Source: Pyropia yezoensis (Eukaryota; Rhodophyta; Bangiophyceae; Bangiales; Bangiaceae). Taken from it: DNA of 64,000 nt. Below are positions 30,960-41,135 of the stretch, one piece after another; within the stretch, counting starts at the first letter, position 1, and each line of letters begins with the position of its first letter. The stretch spans positions 38,850,894 to 38,914,893 of the forward strand of contig CM020618.1 of the NCBI GenBank assembly GCA_009829735.1. The letters run 5' to 3'. A program made the translations under genes and the position numbers. The notes under the pieces are model-generated. The model saw only the letters and a list, made by a program, of their open reading frames with translations, did not search any database and was not told where the DNA came from.

Positions 30960-31653
30960 CCTTCCACAGCAACCTCCTGAGGTGGGGGGGGGGGGTGCGG
31001 GGGCACTCGCAGGCGACGAGGGCGGTGCAGCGTCGCCGCCCACCGCCGCCACCGCCGTCTGGGCAGGTGCGCCGCATCGGCGGGATGGATGGGGGGGGGG
31101 GGGGGGGGGGGCGGCGTGTGCAGTAGCAGGGGGTGCCTCAGTTGATGGTGGCCGTGGGGGCAGCTGTGGGAGCTGCGGCGGCGGTGGCGGCGGACGCGGC
31201 GGACGCGGCGGAGGCGGCGGCGGCGGCCGCGGCGGTGGCTGCGGCGGCGGCGGTGGCGGCGGCGGCTGAGGCGGCGGCGGTGGTGCTGGCGGTAGCGCCT
31301 GGCGTGGCCCCTGTGGCGTCGCGTCGACGCTGTTTGGTAGCAGCGGCGGGTGTGGCGGCGGCCTCTGCGGGCGGGCGGGGCGGCGAATGGGATCATCCGC
31401 GCGGTGAGGGACACGGCGGGCTGGGGTGGTCCCCGCCGGGGGGGCTGCCCCGCGGGCCCCGCCCCCTTCCCCGCGGCCGCGGTGCCGCCGTGGCTGCAGG
31501 CTGTCCCGTTGAAGGCGCGGCGGCGGTGGGGGATGGTTGCGCGTGTGGTGGGGCCGCCGCCGGGGGCAAGCGTGTCTGCAGACGCGCTCCCGGGGGCAAG
31601 CGTGTCTGCAGACGCGCTCCCGGGGGAAGCCCCTGCCGCAGACCCAGGGGGGG

Positions 31654-31692
<39 letters not shown>

Positions 31693-32042
31693 CCGCCGCC
31701 CGCCGCCCGGCCAGCGCGGCCGCGGCTGGCGCACGGCCATCCAGTCCCGGGGCGCTGCGCCACCACCGGCCGTTTGTTTGGCTCGCAGGGGGTGGGGACG
31801 GGGACCAGCCCCCGCGGCCGTGACGGCCGCCGCCCCTTCCCCCGCGCGGCGCGCCCGGCGGGCGCGCCCGCCGTGGCCGTCACGGGTGCCGCCGGACGCG
31901 CACGCACCGCGCCGTGGCGTGGCGGGGCGGTGGAGCGGGGCGTGGCGTTGGGGGAGGCGGAGGGAGTGGCGGGGAGAGTGCGGCGGCGGCGGCGCCGCCC
32001 GGGTGGGTGGCGAGGGGGGGTCTGGGGGGGGGGGGCGCCCAG

Positions 32043-32076
<34 letters not shown>

Positions 32077-32457
32077 GCGCCCCCCCCCCCCCCCCCCCCC
32101 CCCCCCCAACACGCTCCGTTCTCCCCCGCTCCCCGGGGGGGGGGGGGGGGGGCGCGCGGTGCTGCCAGCCGACGCTTCGTCCCTGTGGCGCGGCCGTTGC
32201 CCTGGCCGCCGCCGCTGACACCGCTACCGCAGCACCGACGTGCCCCGCGTGTTGCCCGCCATCTTCACCCCGCAGCAGCCGATTTCGCTGCCGCTGGGGG
32301 GGGGAGGGGGGGGAGGGACTGGGGATTCCATTTCGCGCGCGGGGGGGGGGGGGGGGAGCTGTGGCAAGAGGGGCGGCCGCGGCGTCTTCGGCGTCGGCGG
32401 CGGCTCCCACAGCGGCAGCGACCGCGGCGGCAGCAGACGCGGCGGCAGCAACCGCGG

Positions 32458-32515
<58 letters not shown>

Positions 32516-33237
32516 GGCGGCGGCGGCGGCGGGGTCATCGTACGGAGAACGCCGCGGCGCTTCTCGCCTCGCGGCGTTACCGACGCCTGCCACAGCGGGT
32601 GGCGTCGCCGTCGGGGCCACGCCGTCGGCGAGGGGAGCGGCGACGGCTCGGCGACGTCGGTGGAGGAGGTGATAGTTGCGGCGGAGGACGCACGCTGTCC
32701 CGACGGGCCCGCTGCCGCAGCCGCCACCGCCAGAGGGGGATGCGCTGCGGGGGGACCCAGCGGGGGGGAACGGCGCCAGCGGTAGTGCCGGCGCCGGCGG
32801 TGGCGCCAGCAGTGGTGGTGCGGCAACGCAACTGTCGGCAGCCGCCGGCGGGGGGGGCGCGGTGGTGGTGGCGCCGCCGCCGTCGCACCGGTTGGCAGCA
32901 GCGGTGGCAGCGGCGACCGCAGAGGCGACGACGGTCGGCGGGCCGGCGGTGTGACGCCGGCGGCGGCGGCGGCGGCGGTGGCGGTCCCCCCCGGCGACGA
33001 GGTGGTGGCCGCCGCCGCCAGCACAGCGTCCAGGCCCGTTGCGGCTGCCACTGCCCGCACCACCTGACCGGCTGCGTCGACACGGCGCCTTTGCGGAGCT
33101 GCGGCGGCACCGGCGCTGCTGTTGTCAGCGGTGGCGGCGGCGGCGGCGGTGGCGGCGGCGGCGGCGGCGTCACCCCCACCGCGCCTCGCTCCCGCGGTCC
33201 GTGCCGCCGCCGTTCCGGTGGCGCGCGCACCCCACCT

Positions 33238-33268
<31 letters not shown>

Positions 33269-33840
33269 GCACCCCCACCACCACCCGCTCCCGCGGTCCG
33301 TTCCGCCGCCGTTGCGGTGGCGCGTGCACCCCACCTGCCGCCGCCGCTGCCGCCGCCGCCGCCGTCGGCGGCGGCGGCCGTCGCCGGTGACGGCGGCGTG
33401 CCAGGCCCAATCGGCGCGATGCGGCGGTGGCGGCGCTCGCCATTCCCCCCCCGGCCCCCCCGGTGGCGCCCGCCGCCGCCGGGCGGGCTCAAACGGCTGG
33501 TGCGACACGATGCTGCCGCCCCCGTCAGACGTCCCGCCCGCGGCACAGCCGCTGCCCCCGCCCCCGCCGCTGCCGTCGCTGCCGTCATCACTGGCACCAC
33601 CCGCGGGGGGTGCCCCCCCTCCCCCCGCCAGTGTTGCTGCCGCGGCGGCGGCGTAGCGCGCCAATAGCGCATCGCCAGGCCACGCAGCTGCCGTCGACAA
33701 AGGCGGCGGGCGGCACCCCGCACCTCGGCGCGGCGGCAGAGGCCCTTGGCGACCGCGACCAGCGCGCCCAGCGCAGACCGCCGCGGCCACCGCGTCGCGC
33801 GCACCGCTGGCCACGGCCAGGGCGCCCATCACAGGATGTA
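30960..33840. repeat. extreme GC low-complexity block (GGC/GCC microsatellites and G/C homopolymers)
   Basis: The block is made of trinucleotide runs of GGC, GCG and CCG, and long homopolymers: about 20 G near 31090, G31 at 32045-32075 directly followed by TGCG and C28 at 32080-32107, and G runs near 32140 and 32350. A perfect 30-bp tandem duplication lies at 31561-31620, and an imperfect direct repeat with period about 102 bp at 33185-33350. Very long open frames exist in all six frames, as this composition dictates. A minus-strand Ala/Gly/Pro-rich protein from about 33830 (MGALAVASGARDAVAAAV) is conceivable but unsupported by any domain. Confidence 0.85.
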
Positions 33841-34171
33841 CATACATTCACCATTCGGTCATATGTACATGTGTACGTACATACACATGTGGCTTTGGTT
33901 GTATGACCCCCGTCATACAAGTGGCTGCGTGGACGCAATGTATGGACACCAGACACCAGTCTCTGCCATGCAACGCCCATGCCAGCCGTGAGGAGTTGCT
34001 GACGGAGGTGTAAAACAGTAGACTGAGACAAGCGCCAGACGAACAGGTACCGCAGAGTAGAGTGTAGGACGTCGCCGGGTGCCAATGTGCTGTACGTCAG
34101 GTGAGAGGAAAGCGCAATTTGCTCGCCGTCGGTCTTTCTTCCCCACTCTATTGACCATCCTTCCCAACGGG

Positions 34172-34723
34172 CTACGGGAAGCCCCGCATGCCGGGCGAGA
34201 CGCGCGCACCCGCAAACGCGCTCCCGCCCACCCGCCGCCACGCTGCCTGCACCATCCGAGCCAGCGCTCCCCGTTCTTCACCCCCACTCGCGTCCCTCTC
34301 CCAGCAAATTGCCGCTTCACACGCAGCCTTGGTCTCAAACGGCACCAGGCCACCACACCCGCCCCATACGAACGACTCGCAGACGCCGTGGCGCCACTCG
34401 TACCGCGGTAGTGCGGCACGGCAGTGGCCGGCCATGCCCCACAGCGCACAGCGGTCGCGGCCTACCAGGCTGTCGGCGGCAGCCAAGACCTCAGTGGTTG
34501 TCGTTGCCGCCGCCAGGGTGGCCGCCGTCGCTCGGTCGCGGACAGTCGCGTCGCCGGCCTTGACGCCACCACGTGAAGACCATCGCGGTCCCAGGTGCGC
34601 AGCGATGGTGAGGAACACGGGGACAGCCACGCACAGCAAACAAAGAGGGAAGATGGTCCTCAGAAGACGCAAGTAGGGGGAGGGGGGCGGAGGCAGTAGG
34701 GGCGTAGAGGTGGGGGAGGGCAT
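34172..34723 (-). CDS. type II membrane protein with a Kunitz/BPTI-type domain
   Basis: The 183-residue ORF starts at ATG 34723 (MPSPTSTPLLPPPPSPYLRL). Residues 20-42 form one hydrophobic segment (LLRTIFPLCLLCVAVPVFL...) preceded by Arg, so the C-terminal part probably faces the lumen or outside. An Ala/Thr linker leads to a cysteine domain with Cys at 92, 101, 115, 123, 135 and 140. Landmarks are GHC-RA (Arg102 at the P1-equivalent site), FVWGGCGG and FETKAACEA, which match the Kunitz protease-inhibitor fold. Spacings (8-13-7-11-4) deviate slightly from the usual 8-15-7-12-3. By family knowledge an Arg P1 suggests trypsin-like targets. No intron is needed. A short basic tail follows. The main doubt is whether such a domain in a non-animal is an inhibitor or only a fold relative. 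Confidence 0.7.
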   Translation of the reverse strand: MPSPTSTPLLPPPPSPYLRLLRTIFPLCLLCVAVPVFLTIAAHLGPRWSSRGGVKAGDATVRDRATAATLAAATTTTEVLAAADSLVGRDRCALWGMAGHCRAALPRYEWRHGVCESFVWGGCGGLVPFETKAACEAAICWERDASGGEERGALARMVQAAWRRVGGSAFAGARVSPGMRGFP

Positions 34724-34912
34724 TGTGGCACTCAGCAAGGTGACGGATGAGAGGGGAGGGGAAACAGATGTTGGAGGACAGTCGCCACAGCCTGGAGGTT
34801 GCGACCACAGGTGGGCCAGGGAGGGGGGGCGGGGTGGGTGGATGGATGAGTCGGTGGTGACAGTGCGGAAGAGGGTCGGGGAGGCTGATAAGCGGTGCAG
34901 TGAAGCACAGTG

Positions 34913-34955
34913 AAGGGTGACGAGACGGGCAGACTCTGCCCGTCTCGTCACCCTT
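34913..34955. repeat. perfect hairpin, 20-bp arms, 3-base loop
   Basis: The arm AAGGGTGACGAGACGGGCAG is followed by ACT and then its exact complement. A third, direct copy of the right arm with one change (GACTCTGCCCGTCGCGTCACCC) lies at about 34977-35000. It could be a fold-back remnant or a transcription-related hairpin upstream of the Kunitz gene. Confidence 0.75.
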
Positions 34956-35310
34956 CGTCGATATCATCGACTTGTCGACTCTGCCCGTCGCGTCACCCTT
35001 CACAATATGTACCTCTCCCGGCATCCACCACTCCTCGCTTGCTGACAAAGCGGTACATATTTACATATCTACGACCGGAAGACACACGCCGTTTCTCGTC
35101 GCAGACTTTTCAACGAGAACTTCGTGATTTAACAGCGACTCCACCCAAAAACATGCGATAAATAATGAAAACATTTCTGATAGTTATCGCCCAGGAGCCA
35201 CGTGTTAGGATGACAGCAACGAATCAACAACGTCGTGCCCAACACGAGCCGCCTGACGAGCTGCGGACGCGGCTTTCGGAAAGGGCGTAGAGCCTAAATT
35301 GGGCCGCGTA

Positions 35311-35948
35311 GTATGGCCGATTTCTGAAGAATGATGAGATTCATAAGGGGGTTCACAGCAGGTCACAGCAGCATTCCACCGAAGTACCGATGTTTCACCC
35401 CTTCCCATTGGCTGCCGCTAAATCGCGGCAGCAGGTATCGCATACGTCTCATCCGATTCGGCGCTCCTCGTCGGACCCCTCTCCGATCGACTTTCCAGGG
35501 CTGTGCTCGAGTGACGGATCCCCCCCACAACGGGAAATTAACTGGCACAGTACTCTGTGGTGGCCTCCTGTGAGCACGTGACAACAGCCCGTACCTGCTG
35601 CGAACCCGTCCGTGCAACTGCAGGCTACTTTGTACTGGCCAATTAGCGCCCTAGAACCGGCCTCATTTCGCGGCACCTGGCCTCGGACCGATGCTGTGAG
35701 CCCCTGACAGCAGTCCTCTGCAAGACTGGGCCGGTCTGTGCAGACGGGAAATTTTTCGGCAGGTCTCACATCAAGGCATCACACGGATGCGACACGGATT
35801 GGCGGTGTTGGATGTTGTTCGGCCAAGGCCGCGGGCACCGCCGGAGAATTCTTGTGGCCCAGAATGCGTGCGCACTTGGCGACTGTTCCGGGAGATCCTG
35901 CTGTGAACCCCCTTACGGAACTGATCATTCTTTGGAAATCGGCCATAC
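35311..35948. repeat. 638-bp segment bounded by 52-bp imperfect inverted repeats
   Basis: The left arm 35311-35362 (GTATGGCCGATTTC... ending GGGGGTTCACAGCAGG) is mirrored by 35897-35948. The enclosed sequence has no gene but holds CCAAT-like motifs and loosely repeated GTGAGC...TGACA blocks (35568 and 35695). It may be a small non-autonomous DNA transposon; a target duplication was not found. Confidence 0.55.
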
Positions 35949-36404
35949 GCAGGCGGCGGAGAACGTGCCGCGTGGGGCGGCCGCACCCGCCGTGTACAGT
36001 ACGCCGCGGAGGATGTGAAGTCCTAGTCGGCGTACGTAGCTCCCATCGTCCTCGTGGTGTGGGTCTGGATCTTGGCTGGGCACGCTGCCGTACTGTATCG
36101 AGGCTACGTACACAGTTCCGAAGACGACGACAGGGTGCGGCACTGCCGCGTGATCAGGCGGTCCGGTCTGGTCTGATGGGCCTTCGAGCCGACACGTGGA
36201 GAAACACGTGGACGTCTGATAATCGTTATCGTTCCGGTTCTCCTGAACGTTATTCTTTTCTGATAATTTACTCGATACTTTTGAGTCAATAATTATCGCC
36301 TGTCAACCCTGGCAAGGACCCAAGCGACATCCCACCACGAAGGAAACTTTGAGAGCAACCCCAGCCATGGTTGGCAGAAACGTAACGTTTTCTGATTTTG
36401 ACTT

Positions 36405-37173
36405 GATTAATCTATAGATTGAATCAATACGTATTTTTCTTAATTTTATTGCGTTTAATCAACGTTGATAAGTATATTAATAACTCGGGTCCAGGATCGT
36501 CCGAAGTCAAACATACACGTAGCCAAATACAGAAGTAGCCCCCCGTTTTAAATTTGTATCCTTGCCATGGGACCTGTGGGGCTGGTGGTCTCTCTTTGGG
36601 GGCTCCACGCCCACCCTGCGCGAGATTGGGAAGGCGCTCGCGGGCATAGTGCCGTCACCCTGCGCTGTGGAGAGGTCCTTCTCAACGCAGAAGTCTATCC
36701 ACGCCCTCATCCGGAGCAGGTTGACCCATGACAAGGTGGCCAAGCTAATGTTTGTGCACATGAACCGCAAGCTCCTGGACAACGTCAACATCAGCGAGGA
36801 CGACCTCGACTACTTTGGTTCAGTTGCTGCAGAGGATGGGGAGAGTGGTGGTGCGACCGATAGTGTGGGTAGGGGCGGGCGCGGTATCGATGGGCTGGAG
36901 GAAGAATGAGTTCCTTGTGTCGCTGGGAGCCACCCCATGGCTCCGACAATGTTGGCCCGCTAGCGCTCCAACGGGAGACTTTCGTGCCATGAGGAGAAGG
37001 GATAAGGTGAGACAACAGGGAGTCTCAGTCGAACATTTGTGGATGCAATTGCCTCAGAAATCGGGAATGTATGTGGTATCAATACATGAATCGTTCTTAA
37101 TTAATGTAAAAGCGCAGAGCCCCAGATAGATTAATCTATAGATTAATCTATAGATTAATCTGTGGATTAATTA
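36405..37173 (+). mobile_element. hAT-type DNA transposon fragment with AT-rich flanking repeats
   Basis: A hAT C-terminal dimerisation domain ORF (36562-36909) is flanked by AT-rich islands unusual for this GC-rich window. Both carry GATTAATCTATAGATT: once at 36405-36420, and as about three tandem 12-bp units at 37127-37173. Exact termini and an 8-bp target duplication were not found. Confidence 0.5.
36562..36909 (+). pseudogene. hAT transposase, C-terminal dimerisation domain (hATC) fragment
   Basis: The frame reads WDLWGWWSLFGG, then TPTLREIGKALAGIVPSPCAVERSFS (P-S/C-ERxFS signature), IHALIRSRLTHDKVAKLMFVHMN (RSRL and FVHMN signatures) and an acidic Ser/Gly tail. These are the hallmarks of the hATC domain through which hAT transposases dimerise. 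There is no ATG at the start of the open frame, and the catalytic DDE/RW domain and BED zinc finger are missing upstream, so this is a 3' fragment or last exon. Confidence 0.85.
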
Positions 37174-37811
37174 AAAATTAAACGTATATGTCTCTCTCGT
37201 GACAACTCTGATTCCAGCGGTGGTGCTTTTTGGGCGGCCCGTCACCTTCAGGGTAGGTTTGATGTGAAGCGTTTTTCCAGCGGTGGCTTTTCTAGGTCCG
37301 CGGCAGCCCCGAAAGCTGGAATAGGGAAGTGGCTCGCGCTATAATCGGTCATCATAGGCAGGGCTCTTCAAGCGTAGCAATTTGAGCTAAACGTACGGTA
37401 TTTGCCGCGGCCAAATTCTGAAAGTGAGTGTGAGTACGGGCTGACAGTGGCACTTTTCTCAAAAGAGCGTGAGAGAAACCGTGCGAGTTCTTAAGAGTGC
37501 GTAGCAAGCGTTTACGCTCGGCCAGTCTGTGGCCAAGCGTACTTGATAAAAGCAAGTGGCAAGCGTACGCTGTGAGCGTACGCATGGAGATTCAAGGGAG
37601 TGCCGAGGCATTGGTGGTTACGAAGAGGACCGCGGTATTGACAACGGCGACAGCAGCCGCTGGGGTGGCGACCGCCCCAGCGGCGCCAGCGGCCGCAGCG
37701 GCGGGCGCCGGAGAAAAGGCGACAAATGCACTGTGACATAACTGTACCAGTACCAAAGATTCGTTGAGCTCAGAATGCTCAAATGGTTGCTGGCAGGGTC
37801 GATAAGAAAGA
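37174..37811. other. no gene recognised
   Basis: The segment contains repeated TCCAGCGGTGG blocks (37213 and 37276) and GCGTACGCTT-type motifs around 37500-37590. A short Ala-rich ORF (37584-37736, MEIQGSAEALVVTKRTAVL) is too short and featureless to call. Confidence 0.45.
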
Positions 37812-39697
37812 CACTGAGTCAGCGTCGGAAAATCACAAATTGCGTCGGAAAATCACAATTACAGAACGGAGGAATTGCGAGACGAGAAAAGAAGCATAAG
37901 AAGAATAAGAGCGCAGGGGCCGTGTGTCGCAACAAAACTACGCGGGAACTGAAGCACTCGATACATCACACCAACCACGATGCCCTGTAAGGGCCTCGAC
38001 TGCAATTGCGCTGCCCTTGCAGGCAGGGCACTGCCGGAAGAGGGCACACTCACAGGCGACCCACCCCCCCCCCCCCCTGTGCTCTTTCTTCTCACACACA
38101 CGGCAAATGCGCCCCACGCGAGCCGCCGCAGTCTTGGACCTGTTCTTGGCCTTCTCCTCCCGTCGCTGGACGCGCGCAATGGCCGTTTCCGCCACTTCTT
38201 TCTCCTTCTGGAGCCGGTCCGCCGTGCGCTGCTTGTCTTGGGCGAGGAGGGCCGCCAGGAAGTGCACAATACCCCGCTGTACGGCAGCCTGTCCAGTCCT
38301 CACCGCCCCGGCGGCTGCTACCATCCTCTCCCGTGAGGCCTGGATGACCTCCGACGCCGCCGCTCGCATCTGGTCCATGGCAGTCTCCCCGCAGTCGCCA
38401 AGCCGAGGTTGTCCCTTGTGCGCGCCAAAACCTTATCTTTGTTGAACCGGTACAGGCCCGTAGTCGCAAATGACTCGCGCACAATGTGAGGGAGGAAGGC
38501 CTTGCGCTGAGCAGTAAAAGCCGAGGCCAGCAGCGCGTCACGGGTGTCAATATTGACGAGCTTCCCGTCCATCCCCAGCTGCTCGTTGGAACGCCGTACA
38601 AGGTTGTGAAAGGTAGCAAATGGGGACGCGTCGAAGAGCTGCAGGAAGTGGGAGGTGCTGGGGGGTAGAAAGAAGAGGTACACTTGACGGTCAAGGGCGT
38701 TCTCAAGGGTATCCGGGCGCATATGGGCGCCAAGGCGGTCCCCAAATAGCAGCAGTTTGGTGGACGGGTTGCGCACGGCCCATTCCGTCGCCACCAGGTC
38801 CACCACCTGGGCAAACGTGTCGCCGTCCAGGAAGCCCGTCTCCGTCCAACAGGAGTACCTCGGCCACTCCCGCCGGGTTTCCCTCGGGGCGGCGTGAAGC
38901 TTAAAGTTGACGTCCGCGGCCTGGCGCTCCTCAAACTTGGCCTTCATGACGTAGACGCTCAAAAACACCGAGCCGTCTGCCGCGACAAACGAGAGCAGCG
39001 ACGCCACGGTACTGAGGCGCGTTGATAGGGCGTGGGCCCGCTCTTTTTCTGCCGACTCGACCCGCTGGGCGACCATGCGGCCGCCCTTGTTGACGACCCG
39101 CGTCTCGTCGTAGTTCATGATGCCCCCAGCGGTGAGGTGGTGGTGCTCCAGCAACTCCTTCAACTCCACGCAGAATTCCTCGACAGACTGCATCACTCGC
39201 AGGCCCGCCCGCTTGTCGGAAAGTGCCTTGCACGCCCTGCGGATAAGCTGTCCCTTGTGCCGCTTGACCCACCTCCGCAGCCAAAACGCGGACAGCTCCT
39301 TCGCCCACTTCCGCTGCACGAGTTGGCGCACCTGCATGTTGGAGAGCGGCATGTTGTTCATGCTGAACGCCTGCGCAAGCGCCACCAGCGTGGCGTCCTC
39401 CTCCGCCGAGAGGGTGTCGTTGCCGTGGGCGCCGGGGTTGCGGGGGTGGGCACGGTGGTAGGCCACCCGGAGGGCGGGCACAGAGACCCCGGTGTCCCGC
39501 GACACAGCGTCAAAGGTGCTCTTCAGGGTTCCACCATCCTTCCGCAGCTTCTCCATCTGGTCCAGTACGTCGGCCGCCTTCATAGTTGCGAGGAGGAGGG
39601 CATAAGGAAGGCGCACGGATGAGTCGAAGCGGCGATCTGGTCAATGCAAGATGTGATTTTTCAACGAAATTTGTGATTTTCCGACGCTGACTCACTG
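37812..39697 (-). mobile_element. pogo-like (Tc1/mariner superfamily, DDE_1) DNA transposon with terminal inverted repeats
   Basis: The termini at 37812-37841 and 39668-39697 are inverted copies (GAGTCAGCGTCGGAAAATCA core, about 28 bp nearly perfect). They extend imperfectly for about 45 bp because each side repeats the CGTCGGAAAATCACA-type block twice, a typical double transposase-binding site. The interior is one minus-strand transposase gene. A TA target duplication is not evident at these boundaries. Total length is about 1.9 kb. Confidence 0.85.
37938..39583 (-). pseudogene. pogo-like transposase with C-terminal Cys-rich domain (one frameshift)
   Basis: ATG at 39583 (MKAADVLDQMEKLRKDGG). 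Residues about 50-115 resemble a CENP-B/HTH DNA-binding region (LVQRKWAKELSAFWLRRWVKRH). The DDE_1 core has Asp159 (GIMNYDETR), Asp282 (LLLFGDRLGAHM) and Asp318 (FLPPSTSHFLQLFDASP), that is D...D35D, with the LPP-x-TSH-x-LQ signature. Near 38395 the frame shifts by one base. The other frame (38378-37938) supplies a coiled coil and a Cys cluster (CRVCEKKEH...CECALFRQCPACKG) that look like the genuine C-terminus. If the shift is real the copy is inactive; a small intron or a base error is the alternative. The run of 14 C near 38065 falls inside the Gly stretch. Confidence 0.85.
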
Positions 39698-40329
39698 CTT
39701 CCCTGAGGAGAAAAAATGACTGCCTTTGAGGGCAGGTTTAACTCGATAAGCAGGCAACAGGACGGGATAGTCGGGTGGCCTGAGCTGACGATCGAGTCGT
39801 TTTAGCTCAATATCCAGGTACTTTGGCCTATGAGAATGCCACAACCAAGCGATCGTATTCGCTGGCACACGAGCAGCGTGACATTCATGTTTCGCGCATG
39901 CTCTCGTCAATTTTGACGGGTTCTGCGGACTTTGGTATGTACGGTACGTCGACAGCGAGACGTTATTATACTCAAACCTACTCAACGCCATCTACTTCAC
40001 CCCCTCGTTCGTCCCCACCTCACCCTCTCACTACCATGCCTGCACCAGCGCCGCCCTTCCTCCCCCTCACTACCCGCCGCCTATCCCTTCTCCCGCGCCT
40101 TGGGCTGTGTTGCCGTCGCCGCGCAGCGAAAAGCACCTTGCTTGCCCCCTCTCCCCCATCACACTGCTTACCACCTCCCGCCCAGCCTCAGCCCTCCCTT
40201 ACCTTCTCACTCCCGAGCCTGCACCAGGGCCGCCCTCCGCCCCCCTCACCCTCCTCAATCTGCCTTCTCTCGCATGCCTTCATCCACGCCGTCATCGCCT
40301 CCCAGCTATCGCCACCCGCTTCTCCCCCC
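39698..40329. other. pyrimidine-rich region without recognised gene
   Basis: From 40000 the plus strand is C/T-rich and holds two loosely repeated blocks (CCTGCACCAGCGCCGCCCTTCC at about 40039, CCTGCACCAGGGCCGCCCTC at 40217). No credible coding sequence was found. It abuts the family-3 LTR at 40330. Confidence 0.5.
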
Positions 40330-40797
40330 TGTGGCAAAATCCACTTACACACACGGCACCCAAGTTAGGGCGGTGCACAAGGGCTGCCTCCCGTGTCGGG
40401 GGAACCGGAAGAAGTGCAAGTCGCACACACTCTGTCCCTGTTGTGGGGCAAACCCCCCACTGACAAACAAAAAGATGGTGTGTGGTCCAACAGTTTCTTG
40501 GTCGGGACGGGGACGCAGGGCCAAGCCCCGCTGTCCCTCCCCTTATCCCACCAGGGTCCCCTCAGAATCTCGCCACTCAGAATCTCCCACCCCAGCACCT
40601 GCCCACCGGGCCACACGAAAATTCAAGTCGATAAATGCAGAAAACCCTCAAATCCAAGTTGGATTTACTACTAAGCTAACTATCCCAAACTTAAGGAATA
40701 TGGACCCAAATGCAGGGGGAGGAACGGATCAGGCTAGTGGCCTGCCGCCCCTTGCATGGCACGTGTTGCCCCCTACCTGGGGATCAATACTGCCACA
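40330..40797 (-). repeat. 3' LTR of family 3 copy E (468 bp)
   Basis: TGTGGC...GCCACA ends. It contains the 17-bp hairpin AAATCCAA-g-TTGGATTT (40650-40666). In plus orientation one frame is open across the whole LTR and encodes a Cys cluster (see findings). Confidence 0.93.
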
Positions 40798-41135
40798 CTC
40801 CCCTCTCCTCAGTTCCGACCGACCCGGTCGGCCCTGTGAGGGGGTGCGTAAACGCACGTCTCGGCGTTGGGGGCGCGACTTGCTGTCCCCCATCGAGTAC
40901 GTAACACGGATGTGGAGGCGGTCACGTTGACCGCTTCTCTCCTCAAGCTTGCCCACTCGGCAGCTTGCTCTCCCCGGTTCGCACTTCACCATCACCACCA
41001 CCTCCCCTTCACCTTCCACTGGACCGCCCCACGCTGGGGAGGCCACCCGTATACCCACGATCCGAGTCCCCCTCAACTCGAGGCGGGTCTCATGCCGCGA
41101 TAGCCAGAGCGTCTCTCCCCAACTTGGGGAGAGCC

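Noticed and set aside
30483-33860. Many 150-600 residue Gly/Ala/Pro/Arg ORFs on both strands
   Set aside because: They follow from GGC/GCC composition, which lacks stop codons in any frame. They overlap in several frames and contain no domain.
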